Shown: positions 25,406 through 35,634 of the stretch, one piece after another
Layout of the letters: the number at the start of each line of letters is the position of its first letter
Position numbering within the stretch: the first letter of the stretch is position 1
Origin: an uncultured Prevotellaceae bacterium
GTDB taxonomy: Bacteria; Bacteroidota; Bacteroidia; Bacteroidales; Bacteroidaceae
DNA length: 46,065 nt
Direction of reading: 5' to 3'
NCBI GenBank assembly: GCA_946541275.1
Contig: CAMNJH010000005.1
Location: 1-46,065, forward strand
Program-made: the position numbers and the translations under genes
Notes under the pieces: generated by a model
The model's input: the letters and a program-made list of their open reading frames with translations, nothing else
Told to the model about the DNA's origin: nothing
The model's database searches: none

Positions 25406-27580
25406 ATGAGCAAGTTCAAGAATAAGAAGGTGATGCCACGCTATAAGTTTGTGGTCTGTCTGCTTTCTGCCATGGGGCTTTGGATTATCTGGCAGGCTGC
25501 TTACACCATGACCGTTGGAAAGGAATACTGGAAGACGGTGGAGAAAAGCCAGGTGAACATGGCCGACAGCATCAAGAAGCCCAACCGCGGAAACATACTG
25601 AGCTGCGACGGCCAACTATTGGCAGGCAGCATTCCTGAATACGAAATGTACATTGACTTCCGTGCTGGCTACCAGCGTGGTGTGCCTGAAGACACGGCCT
25701 GGGTGCGCGAGCGCGACGAGTTGTGGAATGAGAAACTGGACAGCCTGTGTGATGGGCTACACATCATCTTCCCTGAGAAAACGGCCGAAGAATTCCGTGA
25801 GCACCTCATGGAAGGCTACAACAAGAAGAGCCGTTACTGGCGCGTATGGCGTGGAAAGGTGGACTACGTCACTTTCAACGAGGTGAAGAAGCTGCCTTAC
25901 TTCAACCTGCCCAGACATAAAGGCGGATTCTGGGGTGAGGAGTATCCTGCCCGCCGCCATCCTTTTGGCTCGCTGGCCGAGCGTACCATCGGTTCGCGCG
26001 ACACAGCACGCTATGGCATTGAGTTGGCCTTCGACTCGCTGCTCAGGGGCATCTACGGCATCGCCCACAAGCAGAAAGTACGCAACAAGATAGTGTCAAT
26101 CACCACCACGCCACCCATTGATGGCTGCGACATCGTCACCACGCTCGACGTCAACATGCAGGACATAGCAGAACAGGCTCTGCTGAATAAACTCTGCGAG
26201 ATTGACGCACTGATGGGTGTCGCCATCGTCATGGAGGTGCAGACGGGCGACGTGAAGGCCATTGTCAACATGGAGAAAGGCAGTGATGGCGATTTCCATG
26301 AGCGCCTGAACAACGCCTTGAGCTACCGCTGCGAACCGGGCTCAGTATTCAAGACCGCCAGCATCCTCGTGGCTCTCGACGACAACGTCGTCGACACCAG
26401 CTACGTCATCCACACCGGCAGTGGCATCATGCCCATGCACGGCGCCAGAATGAAAGACCACAACTGGCATAAAGGCGGCTATCACGATATCAACGTGGCT
26501 AGAGCCCTGGAGGTCAGCTCAAACATTGGTGTCAGCGTTGTCATCGACAACTTCTACCGCTCCGACCCGCAACGCTATGTCGACGGACTCCGTCGCGTGG
26601 GCATTGGCATGGATCTCGGAATTCCTCTCAACGAATACCGCAGGCCAAAAATCAGAGACGCCGTGGGCAGCAACGGCCGGACAGCTAGCGACTGGTATAA
26701 GACCACCCTACCCTGGATGTCCATCGGTTATGAGACGCAAATTGCGCCCATCAACACGCTGACTTTCTACAACGCCATTGCCAACGACGGCAAGCTCGTA
26801 CAGCCACGCTTCGTCAGTAAGGTGATGAAGGAAGGGCAAGTGGTAAAGGAGTTTGAACCCGTGGTTCTGAAGGAACAGATAGCTCGGCCTGAGGCCATCA
26901 AGACCATGCAGACCATCCTGACACATGTTGTCAGTCAGGGTCTCGGCAAACGTGCTGGCTCCACGTCGTTCTCAGTAGCGGGAAAGACGGGAACGGCGCA
27001 GGTGTCGGACGGCACTTACAACTACCACAGCGGGAAGAGCTGCCACTGGCTAAGCTTCTGTGGCTATTTCCCCGCCGACAAACCCCGCTATTCGTGCATC
27101 GTCTGCATCAAGACCACCAACGGCACACCGTCGGGCGGACTGCAGTCGGGCTCTGTATTCCACAACATCGCCGAAGGCATCATGTCGAGCAATGTCAGGA
27201 AAGTGGCTGCCAATGCCCGTGATGAGCACTCCGTCTTCGTGCCCGACGTGAAGAACGGCGACGTGCAGGCTGCCGACTTTGTGCTAGACCAGCTGGGCAT
27301 CCACTCTGAAGGAAACTGGATGACTGCTCAGACTGATAATCATCCCGTATGGGGACATGCAGCACAGGAGGTCAACGGCGTGAAACTGGACAAGATGGAC
27401 ATTGGCGAAGACAAAATGCCTAATGTGACGGGAATGGGAGCGCGCGACGCCGTGTTCCTGCTGGAGAAAATGGGACTAAGTGTACACCTAAGCGGGAAGG
27501 GCGACGTGAAGAGCCAGAGCATTCCCGTCGGCACCACACTGCACAAGGGCATGGTGTGCCAGCTGCAGCTGGAAAGCTAA
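25406..27580 (+). CDS. ftsI: division-specific transpeptidase (PBP3) with C-terminal PASTA domain
   Basis: This 724-residue class B penicillin-binding protein has an N-terminal membrane helix (about 13-35), a pedestal domain starting RGNILSCDGQLLA (about 61-73), and a transpeptidase domain. Its active-site motifs are S313-V-F-K316, S371-S-N373 and K527-T-G529 in VAGKTGTAQV. A PASTA domain (about 669-724, MPNVTGMGARDAVFLLEKMGL) closes the protein; this addition is common in Bacteroidetes and Gram-positive bacteria but absent from E. coli FtsI. It crosslinks septal peptidoglycan in the periplasm together with FtsW. An AAGGAGG-rich stretch precedes the ATG. Confidence 0.94.
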   Translation: MSKFKNKKVMPRYKFVVCLLSAMGLWIIWQAAYTMTVGKEYWKTVEKSQVNMADSIKKPNRGNILSCDGQLLAGSIPEYEMYIDFRAGYQRGVPEDTAWVRERDELWNEKLDSLCDGLHIIFPEKTAEEFREHLMEGYNKKSRYWRVWRGKVDYVTFNEVKKLPYFNLPRHKGGFWGEEYPARRHPFGSLAERTIGSRDTARYGIELAFDSLLRGIYGIAHKQKVRNKIVSITTTPPIDGCDIVTTLDVNMQDIAEQALLNKLCEIDALMGVAIVMEVQTGDVKAIVNMEKGSDGDFHERLNNALSYRCEPGSVFKTASILVALDDNVVDTSYVIHTGSGIMPMHGARMKDHNWHKGGYHDINVARALEVSSNIGVSVVIDNFYRSDPQRYVDGLRRVGIGMDLGIPLNEYRRPKIRDAVGSNGRTASDWYKTTLPWMSIGYETQIAPINTLTFYNAIANDGKLVQPRFVSKVMKEGQVVKEFEPVVLKEQIARPEAIKTMQTILTHVVSQGLGKRAGSTSFSVAGKTGTAQVSDGTYNYHSGKSCHWLSFCGYFPADKPRYSCIVCIKTTNGTPSGGLQSGSVFHNIAEGIMSSNVRKVAANARDEHSVFVPDVKNGDVQAADFVLDQLGIHSEGNWMTAQTDNHPVWGHAAQEVNGVKLDKMDIGEDKMPNVTGMGARDAVFLLEKMGLSVHLSGKGDVKSQSIPVGTTLHKGMVCQLQLES

Positions 27581-27610
27581 TCCAAGAATAAATACTAAGA
27601 CTATATTTAT

Positions 27611-29065
27611 ATGAAACTAAGCGAAATCATCAAAGACATAGAGGTGAAGGCCATCATAGGCAACACCGACATCGACATAGCCGACGTCGACATCGACTCG
27701 CGCCGGGTGACCAGCGGTCATCTGTTCGTAGCCATCCCTGGCACGCAGACCGACGGCCATCAGTACATCGGCAAGGCCATAGCACAAGGGGCCGTAGCCA
27801 TTTTGTGCGAGCGCATCCCCGAGGATGTGGAGACGGAAAAGGCCACCATCATTCAGGTCAGCTCTACCGAGGCTGCCGTGGGCCCTGTGGCAACCGCCTT
27901 CCAGGGCTATCCTGCTGAACGGCTGAAGCTGGTGGGGGTCACAGGCACCAATGGAAAGACCACCATCGCCACATTATTATATAATATGTTCAGGAAACTG
28001 GGCTACCGCTGCGGCCTGCTCTCCACCGTATGCAACTACATAGAGGACGAGCCCATACCAGCCAGCCATACCACGCCCGACCCCGTGGAACTGAACCGTC
28101 TGTTACGCCGCATGGTGGATGCAGGATGCCAGTACGCTTTCATGGAGTGCAGCAGTCATGCCATTGCACAGAAACGTATTGGAGGACTGAAGTTCGCCGG
28201 AGGCATCTTTACCAACCTCACCCGTGACCATCTGGACTACCACAAGACAGTGGAAAACTATCGCAACGCCAAGAAGCAGTTCTTCGACATGCTGCCCAAG
28301 GGCAGCTTCGCCATCACCAATGCCGATGACAAGAACGGCATGTTCATGGTGCAAAACACGAAAGCCATGGTGAAGACCTACTCCGCCCGACAGATGGCCG
28401 ATTTCCGCGCCCGGCTGGTGGAGTGCCATTTTGAGGGAATGTACCTGGAGATTGACGGACGAGAAGTGGGAGTGCAGTTCATCGGCAAGTTCAATGTGAG
28501 CAATCTGCTGGCCGTCTATGGAGCCGCCGTCATGCTGGGCCAGCAGCCCGAGGATGTGCTCGTGGTGCTCAGCACACTGCACAGTGTGGCTGGCCGCCTG
28601 GAACCCATTCACTCGCCCGAGGGCTTCACCGCTATTGTGGATTATGCCCACACGCCCGATGCCCTGGACAATGTGCTTCGAGCCATCCACGAAGTGCTGA
28701 ATGGCAAGGGGCACGTCATCACCGTTTGTGGAGCAGGAGGCAATCGCGACAAGGGCAAGCGCCCTCTCATGGCGCAGGAGGCCGTGAAGCAGAGCGACCG
28801 CGTCATTATCACCAGCGACAATCCCCGCTTTGAAGAGCCGCAGGACATCATCAATGACATGCTGGCCGGCCTCACCCCACAACAGATGAAGAAGGTGGTG
28901 AGCATCGTGGACCGACGCGAAGCCATTCGCACCGCTGCCATGATGGCCCAGAAAGGCGACGTCATCCTCATAGCCGGCAAAGGCCATGAAGACTATCAGG
29001 AGATAAAAGGCGTGAAACACCATTTCGACGACCGTGAAGTAGTGCGTGAAACCTTCGGCATATAA
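27611..29065 (+). CDS. murE: UDP-MurNAc-tripeptide synthetase, meso-diaminopimelate-adding
   Basis: This 484-residue Mur ligase has the ATP loop GTNGKTT (112-118) and the motif DNPR (403-406), which marks the meso-diaminopimelate-adding enzymes as opposed to lysine-adding ones. It adds the third residue of the peptide stem in the cytoplasm. The organism therefore should have DAP-type peptidoglycan. It lies 30 bases after ftsI and 30 before mraY. Confidence 0.96.
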   Translation: MKLSEIIKDIEVKAIIGNTDIDIADVDIDSRRVTSGHLFVAIPGTQTDGHQYIGKAIAQGAVAILCERIPEDVETEKATIIQVSSTEAAVGPVATAFQGYPAERLKLVGVTGTNGKTTIATLLYNMFRKLGYRCGLLSTVCNYIEDEPIPASHTTPDPVELNRLLRRMVDAGCQYAFMECSSHAIAQKRIGGLKFAGGIFTNLTRDHLDYHKTVENYRNAKKQFFDMLPKGSFAITNADDKNGMFMVQNTKAMVKTYSARQMADFRARLVECHFEGMYLEIDGREVGVQFIGKFNVSNLLAVYGAAVMLGQQPEDVLVVLSTLHSVAGRLEPIHSPEGFTAIVDYAHTPDALDNVLRAIHEVLNGKGHVITVCGAGGNRDKGKRPLMAQEAVKQSDRVIITSDNPRFEEPQDIINDMLAGLTPQQMKKVVSIVDRREAIRTAAMMAQKGDVILIAGKGHEDYQEIKGVKHHFDDREVVRETFGI

Positions 29066-29095
29066 TATCACAAATAAGCAAACTGTCAATTCACC

Positions 29096-30370
29096 ATGCT
29101 ATACTACCTGTTTCGTTTCCTTGAGGAATTCAATATCCCGGGCTCTCACCTGTGGAGCTACATCTCATTCCGCGCACTTCTGGCCCTCATCCTGTCACTG
29201 CTTATCTCAGCCTGGTTTGGCGAGCGCTTTATCAAATGGATGAAGCGCAGAAAGATCTATGAGACTGAGCGCGACCCAAGCATCGATCCCTTCGGAGTAG
29301 AAAAGAAGGGTGTGCCCACCATGGGTGGCATCATCATCATCGTGTCGCTGCTCATTCCAGTCCTACTACTGGGCCGCATGCGTAATATCTATCTCATCCT
29401 GATGATTATCACCACGTTGTGGCTGGGACTGCTGGGATTCCTGGATGATTACATCAAAATTTTCCGTAAGAACAAGGCGGGCTTGAATGGCAAATATAAG
29501 ATTGTGGGCCAGGTGTCAATAGGCTTGATAGTGGGCATCGTGCTCTACCTGAGCCCCGATGCCGTGATGCGCGAGAACATCAGCATACCGCAAAAATCGG
29601 AGAAGACAGAGATCGTGAAGCACGAGACGACAGCCCACAAATCACTTAAAACCACCATACCCTTTATCAAGCACCACAACCTAAGCTACAGCGACCTAAT
29701 GTCGTTCGTAGGCAAGCACAAGGTGGCAGCCGGCTGGATTTTGTTTGTCCTGATGACCATCTTCTGGGTGACCGCCATTTCAAACGGCGCCAACATCAAC
29801 GACGGTATGGACGGCATGTGCGCAGGCAATTCGGCCATCATAGGTGTGGTGCTAGGCATATTGGCCTATGTGTCCTCCCACATCGGCTATGCCTCCTACT
29901 TTGACATCATGTATATCCCCCATTCCGAGGAGCTCGTCATCTTCCTCTGTGCTTTCGTGGGTGCCATGATTGGTTTCCTGTGGTACAACGCCTATCCTGC
30001 ACAGATATTCATGGGCGACACGGGGTCGCTCACCATTGGCGGCATCATTGGTGTTTGCGCAGTCATCATTCATAAAGAGCTGCTGCTGCCTATACTCTGT
30101 GGCGTCTTCTTCATGGAAATGCTGAGCGTCATCATCCAAACGCAATGGTTCAAAATACAGAAGCGCAAAGGACGCCGGGTGCGTGTGTTCCGCGCCACGC
30201 CTATTCACGACAACTTCCGTAAGCTGGACTCCCAACTGGATCCCACCTCGCACTTCATTCTGAAGGGCTGGCCTCATCGTCCGTTCCACGAATCGAAGAT
30301 AACAATCAGGTTCTGGATTGTGTCCATCATACTGGCCGCCCTGACCATTATTACACTGAAAATCAGATAA
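29096..30370 (+). CDS. mraY: phospho-MurNAc-pentapeptide transferase
   Basis: This 424-residue polytopic membrane protein makes lipid I from UDP-MurNAc-pentapeptide and undecaprenyl phosphate. Motifs include KKGVPTMGGIIII (about 72-84), the acidic GFLDDYIK, INDGMDGMCAGN in place of the usual LTDGLDGLA, and PAQIFMGDTGSL. It is longer than the roughly 360 residues of E. coli MraY because of an insertion (about 165-200) between helices, as is usual in Bacteroidetes. Confidence 0.95.
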   Translation: MLYYLFRFLEEFNIPGSHLWSYISFRALLALILSLLISAWFGERFIKWMKRRKIYETERDPSIDPFGVEKKGVPTMGGIIIIVSLLIPVLLLGRMRNIYLILMIITTLWLGLLGFLDDYIKIFRKNKAGLNGKYKIVGQVSIGLIVGIVLYLSPDAVMRENISIPQKSEKTEIVKHETTAHKSLKTTIPFIKHHNLSYSDLMSFVGKHKVAAGWILFVLMTIFWVTAISNGANINDGMDGMCAGNSAIIGVVLGILAYVSSHIGYASYFDIMYIPHSEELVIFLCAFVGAMIGFLWYNAYPAQIFMGDTGSLTIGGIIGVCAVIIHKELLLPILCGVFFMEMLSVIIQTQWFKIQKRKGRRVRVFRATPIHDNFRKLDSQLDPTSHFILKGWPHRPFHESKITIRFWIVSIILAALTIITLKIR

Positions 30371-30411
30371 AAGCAACATATCCCTCATCGGGAAGAAGAC
30401 AAACGACGACT

Positions 30412-31746
30412 ATGAGCAAAAGAATTGTGATACTTGGAGCTGGCGAGAGCGGAGCAGGAGCCGCTGTGCTGGCAAAGAAAGAAGGCTTCGACGTGTTTGT
30501 AAGCGACATGTCGAAAATCACTCCTCACTATCAGCAGATGCTGAATGAGCATGGCATCCTCTGGGAAGAGGGCCATCACACAGAGAGCCTCATCCTGAAC
30601 GCAGATGAAATCATCAAGAGTCCCGGCATACCCGACAAGGCTCCCATGGTCAGCAAAGCTATTGCTGCAGGCATACCTATCATCAGCGAGATTGAGTTTG
30701 CCGGGCGCTATACCACGTCAAAAATGATTTGCATCACGGGCTCCAACGGAAAGACCACAACCACCAGCCTCATCTACCACATCTTCAAGGAAGCAGGCTA
30801 CGATGCCGGACTGGCAGGCAACATTGGTCACTCGCTGGCGCTGCAGGTGGCAGAGGAGCCGCACGAATACTACATTATAGAGTTGTCGTCGTTCCAATTG
30901 GACAATATGTATGACTTCCGCGCCGACATTGCCATTCTGCTCAACATTACTCCCGACCATCTGGACAGGTACGACTTCAAGATGCAGAACTATGTGGATG
31001 CAAAGATGCGCATAGTGCAGAACCAGACCCCACAGGATGCCTTCATCTACTGGAACGACGATCCTATCATCCGCCGCGAGTTAGAGAAATACGACATCAA
31101 GGCTGTGCAATACCCATTCTCCGAGTTGAAGGAGAAGGGGTCCATAGGCTACATTGAAGCCGGCAAATACACACTGGAGAAGCCCGAGCCCTTCAACATG
31201 GAGCAGGAAGCACTGAGCCTCACGGGTCGTCATAATATTTATAACTCACTGGCTGCCGGCATCGCGGGAAACATAGCCGGCATCAAGAAAGAGGTGATTC
31301 GCAAGTCACTGAGCGACTTCCCAGGCGTGGAACACCGTTTGGAAAAGGTCACCGTGGTACGTGGCGTTCAATATGTGAACGACTCAAAAGCCACTAATGT
31401 GGATGCCTGCTGGTATGCACTCGACTCCATGAACACGAAGGTGGTTCTCATCATCGGCGGCAAGGACAAAGGCAACGACTATGAACCCATCAAGCCTCTG
31501 GTGCGCGAAAAATGCTCGGCCCTGGTCTATCTGGGTGCAGACAATACCAAGTTGCACCAGAACTTCGACCAGCTGGGTATCCCTGTACGCGACACCCACT
31601 CCATGCGCGAGTGCGTGGATGCTTGCTACGAACTGGCCCAGCCCGGCGAGACGGTGCTGCTGTCACCCTGCTGTGCATCATTCGACCTGTTCAAGAATAT
31701 GGAGGACCGCGGTGAGCAGTTCAAGGAATTGGTAAGGAATTTGTAG
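30412..31746 (+). CDS. murD: UDP-MurNAc-L-alanine:D-glutamate ligase
   Basis: This 444-residue Mur ligase has an N-terminal Rossmann start (RIVILGAGESGAGAA, 4-18), the ATP loop GSNGKTT (110-116), and C-terminal blocks GVEHRLEKV and NDSKATNVDACWYAL typical of MurD. It adds D-glutamate to UDP-MurNAc-L-alanine in the cytoplasm. It is in the standard position between mraY and ftsW. Confidence 0.96.
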   Translation: MSKRIVILGAGESGAGAAVLAKKEGFDVFVSDMSKITPHYQQMLNEHGILWEEGHHTESLILNADEIIKSPGIPDKAPMVSKAIAAGIPIISEIEFAGRYTTSKMICITGSNGKTTTTSLIYHIFKEAGYDAGLAGNIGHSLALQVAEEPHEYYIIELSSFQLDNMYDFRADIAILLNITPDHLDRYDFKMQNYVDAKMRIVQNQTPQDAFIYWNDDPIIRRELEKYDIKAVQYPFSELKEKGSIGYIEAGKYTLEKPEPFNMEQEALSLTGRHNIYNSLAAGIAGNIAGIKKEVIRKSLSDFPGVEHRLEKVTVVRGVQYVNDSKATNVDACWYALDSMNTKVVLIIGGKDKGNDYEPIKPLVREKCSALVYLGADNTKLHQNFDQLGIPVRDTHSMRECVDACYELAQPGETVLLSPCCASFDLFKNMEDRGEQFKELVRNL

Positions 31747-31768
31747 AAGACCAAGCAAGACGAGAAAG

Positions 31769-33055
31769 ATGAACAAGAAAATAGGCAATCTCTTCAAAGG
31801 CGACAAAGGCATCTGGACTGTGTTCTTCTTCCTGTGCTTAATCAGCATCATTGAGGTGTTCTCTGCCTCAAGCACACTGTCGTACAAGAGCCACAATTAC
31901 ATGGGCCCCATCATCTATCATGCTGGTACCATCTTCGTTGGCATCGTCATCGCCATTGTGACTCTGAACATTCCCTGCCGCTACTTCAAGCTGATGACGC
32001 CTATCTTGCTCATCATATCGTATGCCACGTTGCTCTGGGTGCTGGTTTTCGGTGAAAGCATTAATGGCGCCAACAGAGTAATCCAGTTGCCGGGATTCAC
32101 CTTCCAGCCTTCCGAGCTGGCCAAGGGGACTATGGTGCTGGCCACGGCGCAGATTCTCAGTGCCATGCAGCGTGAGGATGGGAGCGGTGCTGACCCGAAA
32201 GCCATGAAGTACATCCTGTGGCTGAGCTTGCCAACAATCATGCTCATCGGCGTAGAAAACCTTTCCACGGCCGTGTTGCTGTTCGGCATCATCTTCATCA
32301 TGATGTTTATAGGCCGTGTGCCCCTCAAGCAACTGGGCAAGCTGGTTGGAGTCCTAATGCTACTTGGAGCCAGCGTCTTTGCCATAGGCTCGATAGCTGC
32401 TGCAAATGAGGATAAGGACCCGGCAAAAACCGAACTGGCCGAAGGCGCCAAAGTGGACGGTGAGCAGGAGAAGAACGAAGGCATCTTCAGCAAAGTATTC
32501 CATCGTTTCGGTACCTGGCGCAACCGACTGAGCCAGAGCGGTATACCCGACGATCCAAAGGAATTCAGCGTCAGAGACAACTTCCAGGTGGCCCACTCTA
32601 ATTTTGCTATTGCTTCATCAGGAATCATTGGCAAAGGACCTGGCAACTCCGTCGAACGCGACTATCTGCCACAGGCTTTCTCTGACTTCATCTTCTCCAT
32701 TATCATTGAGGAGATGGGACTGATAGGAGCCATCGTGGTAGTGTTCCTTTATATTGTATTACTCTTCCGGGCAGCCCGAATAGCTGGTCGTTGTGAGAAC
32801 AACTTCCCTGCTTTCCTAGTCATGGGACTGGCGCTGCTCATTGTGGCGCAGGCCACCATCAACATGATGGTGGCGGTAGGCATCGGTCCCGTCACCGGAC
32901 AGCCTCTGCCGCTTGTATCGAAAGGAGGCACTTCAACACTCATCAGTTGTGCCTATATAGGAGCGATGCTCAGCATCAGCCGAAGCGCGAAGGTGAGCCC
33001 GACGGCAGCAGTAGCAACATCATCCAACAACAACCTTGAACCCTCAGAAGCATGA
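31769..33055 (+). CDS. ftsW: septal peptidoglycan glycosyltransferase FtsW
   Basis: This 428-residue SEDS-family membrane protein has about ten helices. Supporting blocks are FTFQPSELAKGTMVLATA (about 110-127), a large extracytoplasmic loop including SNFAIASSGIIGKGPGNS (about 274-291) that ends in the conserved DFIFSIIIEEMGLIG, and TGQPLPLVSKGGTS (about 382-395). It polymerises lipid II at the septum with FtsI. The charged insert of about 45 residues (about 213-257, rich in Asp, Lys and Glu) is longer than in E. coli. Its stop overlaps the murG start (ATGA). Confidence 0.94.
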   Translation: MNKKIGNLFKGDKGIWTVFFFLCLISIIEVFSASSTLSYKSHNYMGPIIYHAGTIFVGIVIAIVTLNIPCRYFKLMTPILLIISYATLLWVLVFGESINGANRVIQLPGFTFQPSELAKGTMVLATAQILSAMQREDGSGADPKAMKYILWLSLPTIMLIGVENLSTAVLLFGIIFIMMFIGRVPLKQLGKLVGVLMLLGASVFAIGSIAAANEDKDPAKTELAEGAKVDGEQEKNEGIFSKVFHRFGTWRNRLSQSGIPDDPKEFSVRDNFQVAHSNFAIASSGIIGKGPGNSVERDYLPQAFSDFIFSIIIEEMGLIGAIVVVFLYIVLLFRAARIAGRCENNFPAFLVMGLALLIVAQATINMMVAVGIGPVTGQPLPLVSKGGTSTLISCAYIGAMLSISRSAKVSPTAAVATSSNNNLEPSEA

Positions 33056-34173
33056 AAGAAACACTCAGAGTTATCATCAGCGGTGGAGGAACCGGAGGTC
33101 ATATCTTCCCCGCCATATCAATAGCCAATGCTATTCGCGCCATTGAACCCGAAGCAGAAATCCTGTTTGTAGGCGCTGAAGGACGAATGGAAATGGAGCG
33201 TGTGCCACAAGCTGGATACGAGATAAAAGGCTTGCCTATTCAGGGCTTCGACCGCAAGAACCTGTTAAAGAATTTCAAGGTGCTCTACAAGGTTTGGAAG
33301 TGCCAGCGCATGGCCAAGAAGATTATCCGCGAGTTCCAGCCCCAGGTAGCAGTGGGCGTGGGTGGCTATGCCAGTGGTCCAACGCTGAACACGGCCGCAG
33401 CCATGGGTATCCCTTGTCTTATTCAGGAGCAGAACAGCTATGCCGGCGTCACGAACAAGCTACTAGCCAAGAAGGCATCGAAGATTTGCGTGGCCTATGA
33501 AGGCATGGAGCGCTTCTTCCCCAAGGAGAAAATCATGCTCACGGGCAACCCTGTGCGTCAGGACCTGCTCCAAGCCAGGAATAGCCGCGAGGAGAGCCTG
33601 AAGAAATATGGCTTACAGCCCACCATGAAGACCGTGCTCATCGTGGGCGGCAGTCTGGGTGCACGCACGATGAACGAATCCATGCTGCAACATCTGGACC
33701 AGATTAAGCAGACCAACGTTCAGTTCATCTGGCAAACGGGCAAGTTCTATTATAACAATATAAAGGAGGAGATGCAGCGCCGGGGCTTCTCAGCCGCCAA
33801 TCTGGTGTACACGGACTTCCTCGACATGCTCTCAGCCTATCGGGCTGCCGACCTGGTGGTGAGCCGTGCCGGCGCCAGCAGCATCAGCGAAATCTGCCTG
33901 CTGGGCAAACCCGCCATCCTGGTGCCCAGTCCCAACGTGGCCGAGGACCACCAGACAAAGAATGCCATGGCCCTGGTCAACCGTCAGGCTGCCATCTTTG
34001 TCAGCGACGCCGAAGCCCCCGAGAAACTGGTTCAGCTGGCCATCGAAACCGTCAGCGATGACGCAAAGCTGGAAGCACTTAGCAAAAACGTGCTGAAGAT
34101 GGCACTGCCCAACTCAGCTGAAATCATAGCCAAGGAAGTCATCACCCTGGCACAACATCACAATACTCATTAA
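33052..34173 (+). CDS. murG: undecaprenyldiphospho-muramoylpentapeptide GlcNAc transferase
   Basis: This 373-residue GT28 enzyme has the N-terminal glycine-rich loop SGGGTGGHIFPAISIA (about 10-25), VGVGGYASGPTLNTAAAMGIPCLIQEQN (about 101-128), GGSLGARTMNESM and the donor-site block SRAGASSISEICLLGKPAILVPSP (about 273-296). It adds GlcNAc to lipid I to give lipid II at the inner face of the membrane. The start overlaps the ftsW stop by four bases. Confidence 0.96.
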   Translation: MKETLRVIISGGGTGGHIFPAISIANAIRAIEPEAEILFVGAEGRMEMERVPQAGYEIKGLPIQGFDRKNLLKNFKVLYKVWKCQRMAKKIIREFQPQVAVGVGGYASGPTLNTAAAMGIPCLIQEQNSYAGVTNKLLAKKASKICVAYEGMERFFPKEKIMLTGNPVRQDLLQARNSREESLKKYGLQPTMKTVLIVGGSLGARTMNESMLQHLDQIKQTNVQFIWQTGKFYYNNIKEEMQRRGFSAANLVYTDFLDMLSAYRAADLVVSRAGASSISEICLLGKPAILVPSPNVAEDHQTKNAMALVNRQAAIFVSDAEAPEKLVQLAIETVSDDAKLEALSKNVLKMALPNSAEIIAKEVITLAQHHNTH

Positions 34174-34191
34174 CTCTCGAAAAACAACATC

Positions 34192-35583
34192 ATGAATCCG
34201 AAAGACATCAAAGCTGTATATTTCATTGGAATTGGAGGCATAGGCATGAGCGCCATTGCCCGTTACTTCATCAGCCGTGGGCTGGTGGTGGGCGGTTACG
34301 ACAAGACACCGTCTGAGCTGACCCGCCGACTGGAGAAGGAAGGAGCGCTGATTCACTACGACGAGAACGTAGACGAGATTCCCCACACCTGCAAGAACGC
34401 CCAGCACTGCCTCGTGGTTTACACACCAGCCATCCCCTCCAGTCACAAAGAGCTGCAATACTTCCACGAGAATGGCTTCGAGATTCAGAAGCGCGCCCAG
34501 GTGCTGGGCACGCTCACCCGCCAGATGCGCGGTCTGTGCGTAGCCGGAACACACGGGAAGACCACCACCAGCACCATGTGTGCCCACATCATGCACCAGA
34601 GCCATCTGGACTGCAACGCTTTCCTTGGCGGCATCAGCAAGAACTACGGCACGAACTACATCCTCAGTTCTGCCACAGACTATGTGGTCATTGAGGCCGA
34701 TGAGTACGACCGCTCATTCCACTGGCTCCAGCCTTACATGACGGTCATCACCAGCACGGACCCCGACCACCTGGACATCTATGGCACGAAGGAGGCCTAT
34801 CTTGAAAGCTTCCGACACTACACAGAGCTCATTCAGCCCGGAGGAGCACTCATCATTCACCGCGGCCTGGAAATGAAAGAGCACCTGCAGCCTGGTGTCA
34901 AACGCTATGACTATAGCCTCAATGAAGGCGATTTCCATGCTGAGAATATCCGCATAGAGAACGGTGAAATCACGTTCGACTTCATTTCCCCCTTGGAGAA
35001 CGTGAAGAACATTGAGTTGGGTCAGCCCATACCCATCAATATTGAGAACGGCATAGCCGCCATGGCCATGGCACAACTGGCCGGCTGCACTGCCGAGGAG
35101 CTTCGCGTGGGCATGCTGTCATTCAGTGGCGTTGACAGGCGCTTCGACTTCAAGATCAAGACGCCCAAGCTGGTGTTTCTCAGCGACTACGCCCATCACC
35201 CGAAGGAAATCCTGCAGAGTGCACGCAGCATGCGCCAACTCTATCACGACCGTCACATCACAGCCATTTTCCAACCTCACCTCTATACGCGTACCCGTGA
35301 TTTCTACCCGGAATTTGCAGAGGCGCTGAGCCTGCTGGACGAGGTTATCCTGACCGACATCTACCCCGCACGCGAGAAGCCCATCGAAGGGGTGACATCC
35401 AAGCTCATCTACGACCAGCTGGCCCCAGGAGTGGAAAAGCAGCTGATTACGAAGGACGAAGTGATACCACTGGTGAAGAGCAGGCAGTTCGACGTGCTCA
35501 TCGTCCTGGGGGCTGGCGACCTCGATGTGCTGGTGCCGCAAATAGCCAACATACTGAAGCGCAAACGTACCACTAGTGCATAG
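34192..35583 (+). CDS. murC: UDP-MurNAc:L-alanine ligase
   Basis: This 463-residue Mur ligase has the N-terminal FIGIGGIGMSAIARYF (11-26), the ATP loop GTHGKTT (119-125), FLGGISKNYGTNY, and the C-terminal DYAHHPKEI and FQPHLYTRT typical of MurC. It starts the peptide stem in the cytoplasm. It lies 18 bases after murG. Confidence 0.96.
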   Translation: MNPKDIKAVYFIGIGGIGMSAIARYFISRGLVVGGYDKTPSELTRRLEKEGALIHYDENVDEIPHTCKNAQHCLVVYTPAIPSSHKELQYFHENGFEIQKRAQVLGTLTRQMRGLCVAGTHGKTTTSTMCAHIMHQSHLDCNAFLGGISKNYGTNYILSSATDYVVIEADEYDRSFHWLQPYMTVITSTDPDHLDIYGTKEAYLESFRHYTELIQPGGALIIHRGLEMKEHLQPGVKRYDYSLNEGDFHAENIRIENGEITFDFISPLENVKNIELGQPIPINIENGIAAMAMAQLAGCTAEELRVGMLSFSGVDRRFDFKIKTPKLVFLSDYAHHPKEILQSARSMRQLYHDRHITAIFQPHLYTRTRDFYPEFAEALSLLDEVILTDIYPAREKPIEGVTSKLIYDQLAPGVEKQLITKDEVIPLVKSRQFDVLIVLGAGDLDVLVPQIANILKRKRTTSA

Positions 35584-35634
35584 TTGTATATAGATCATCG
35601 TAAATCTTTAAAACAAAAAACCGTTAATCCCATC

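Noticed and set aside
35584..35634. TTG start for FtsQ
   Set aside because: The 17 added residues are polar and place the membrane helix too far from the start; the ATG at 35635 is better.
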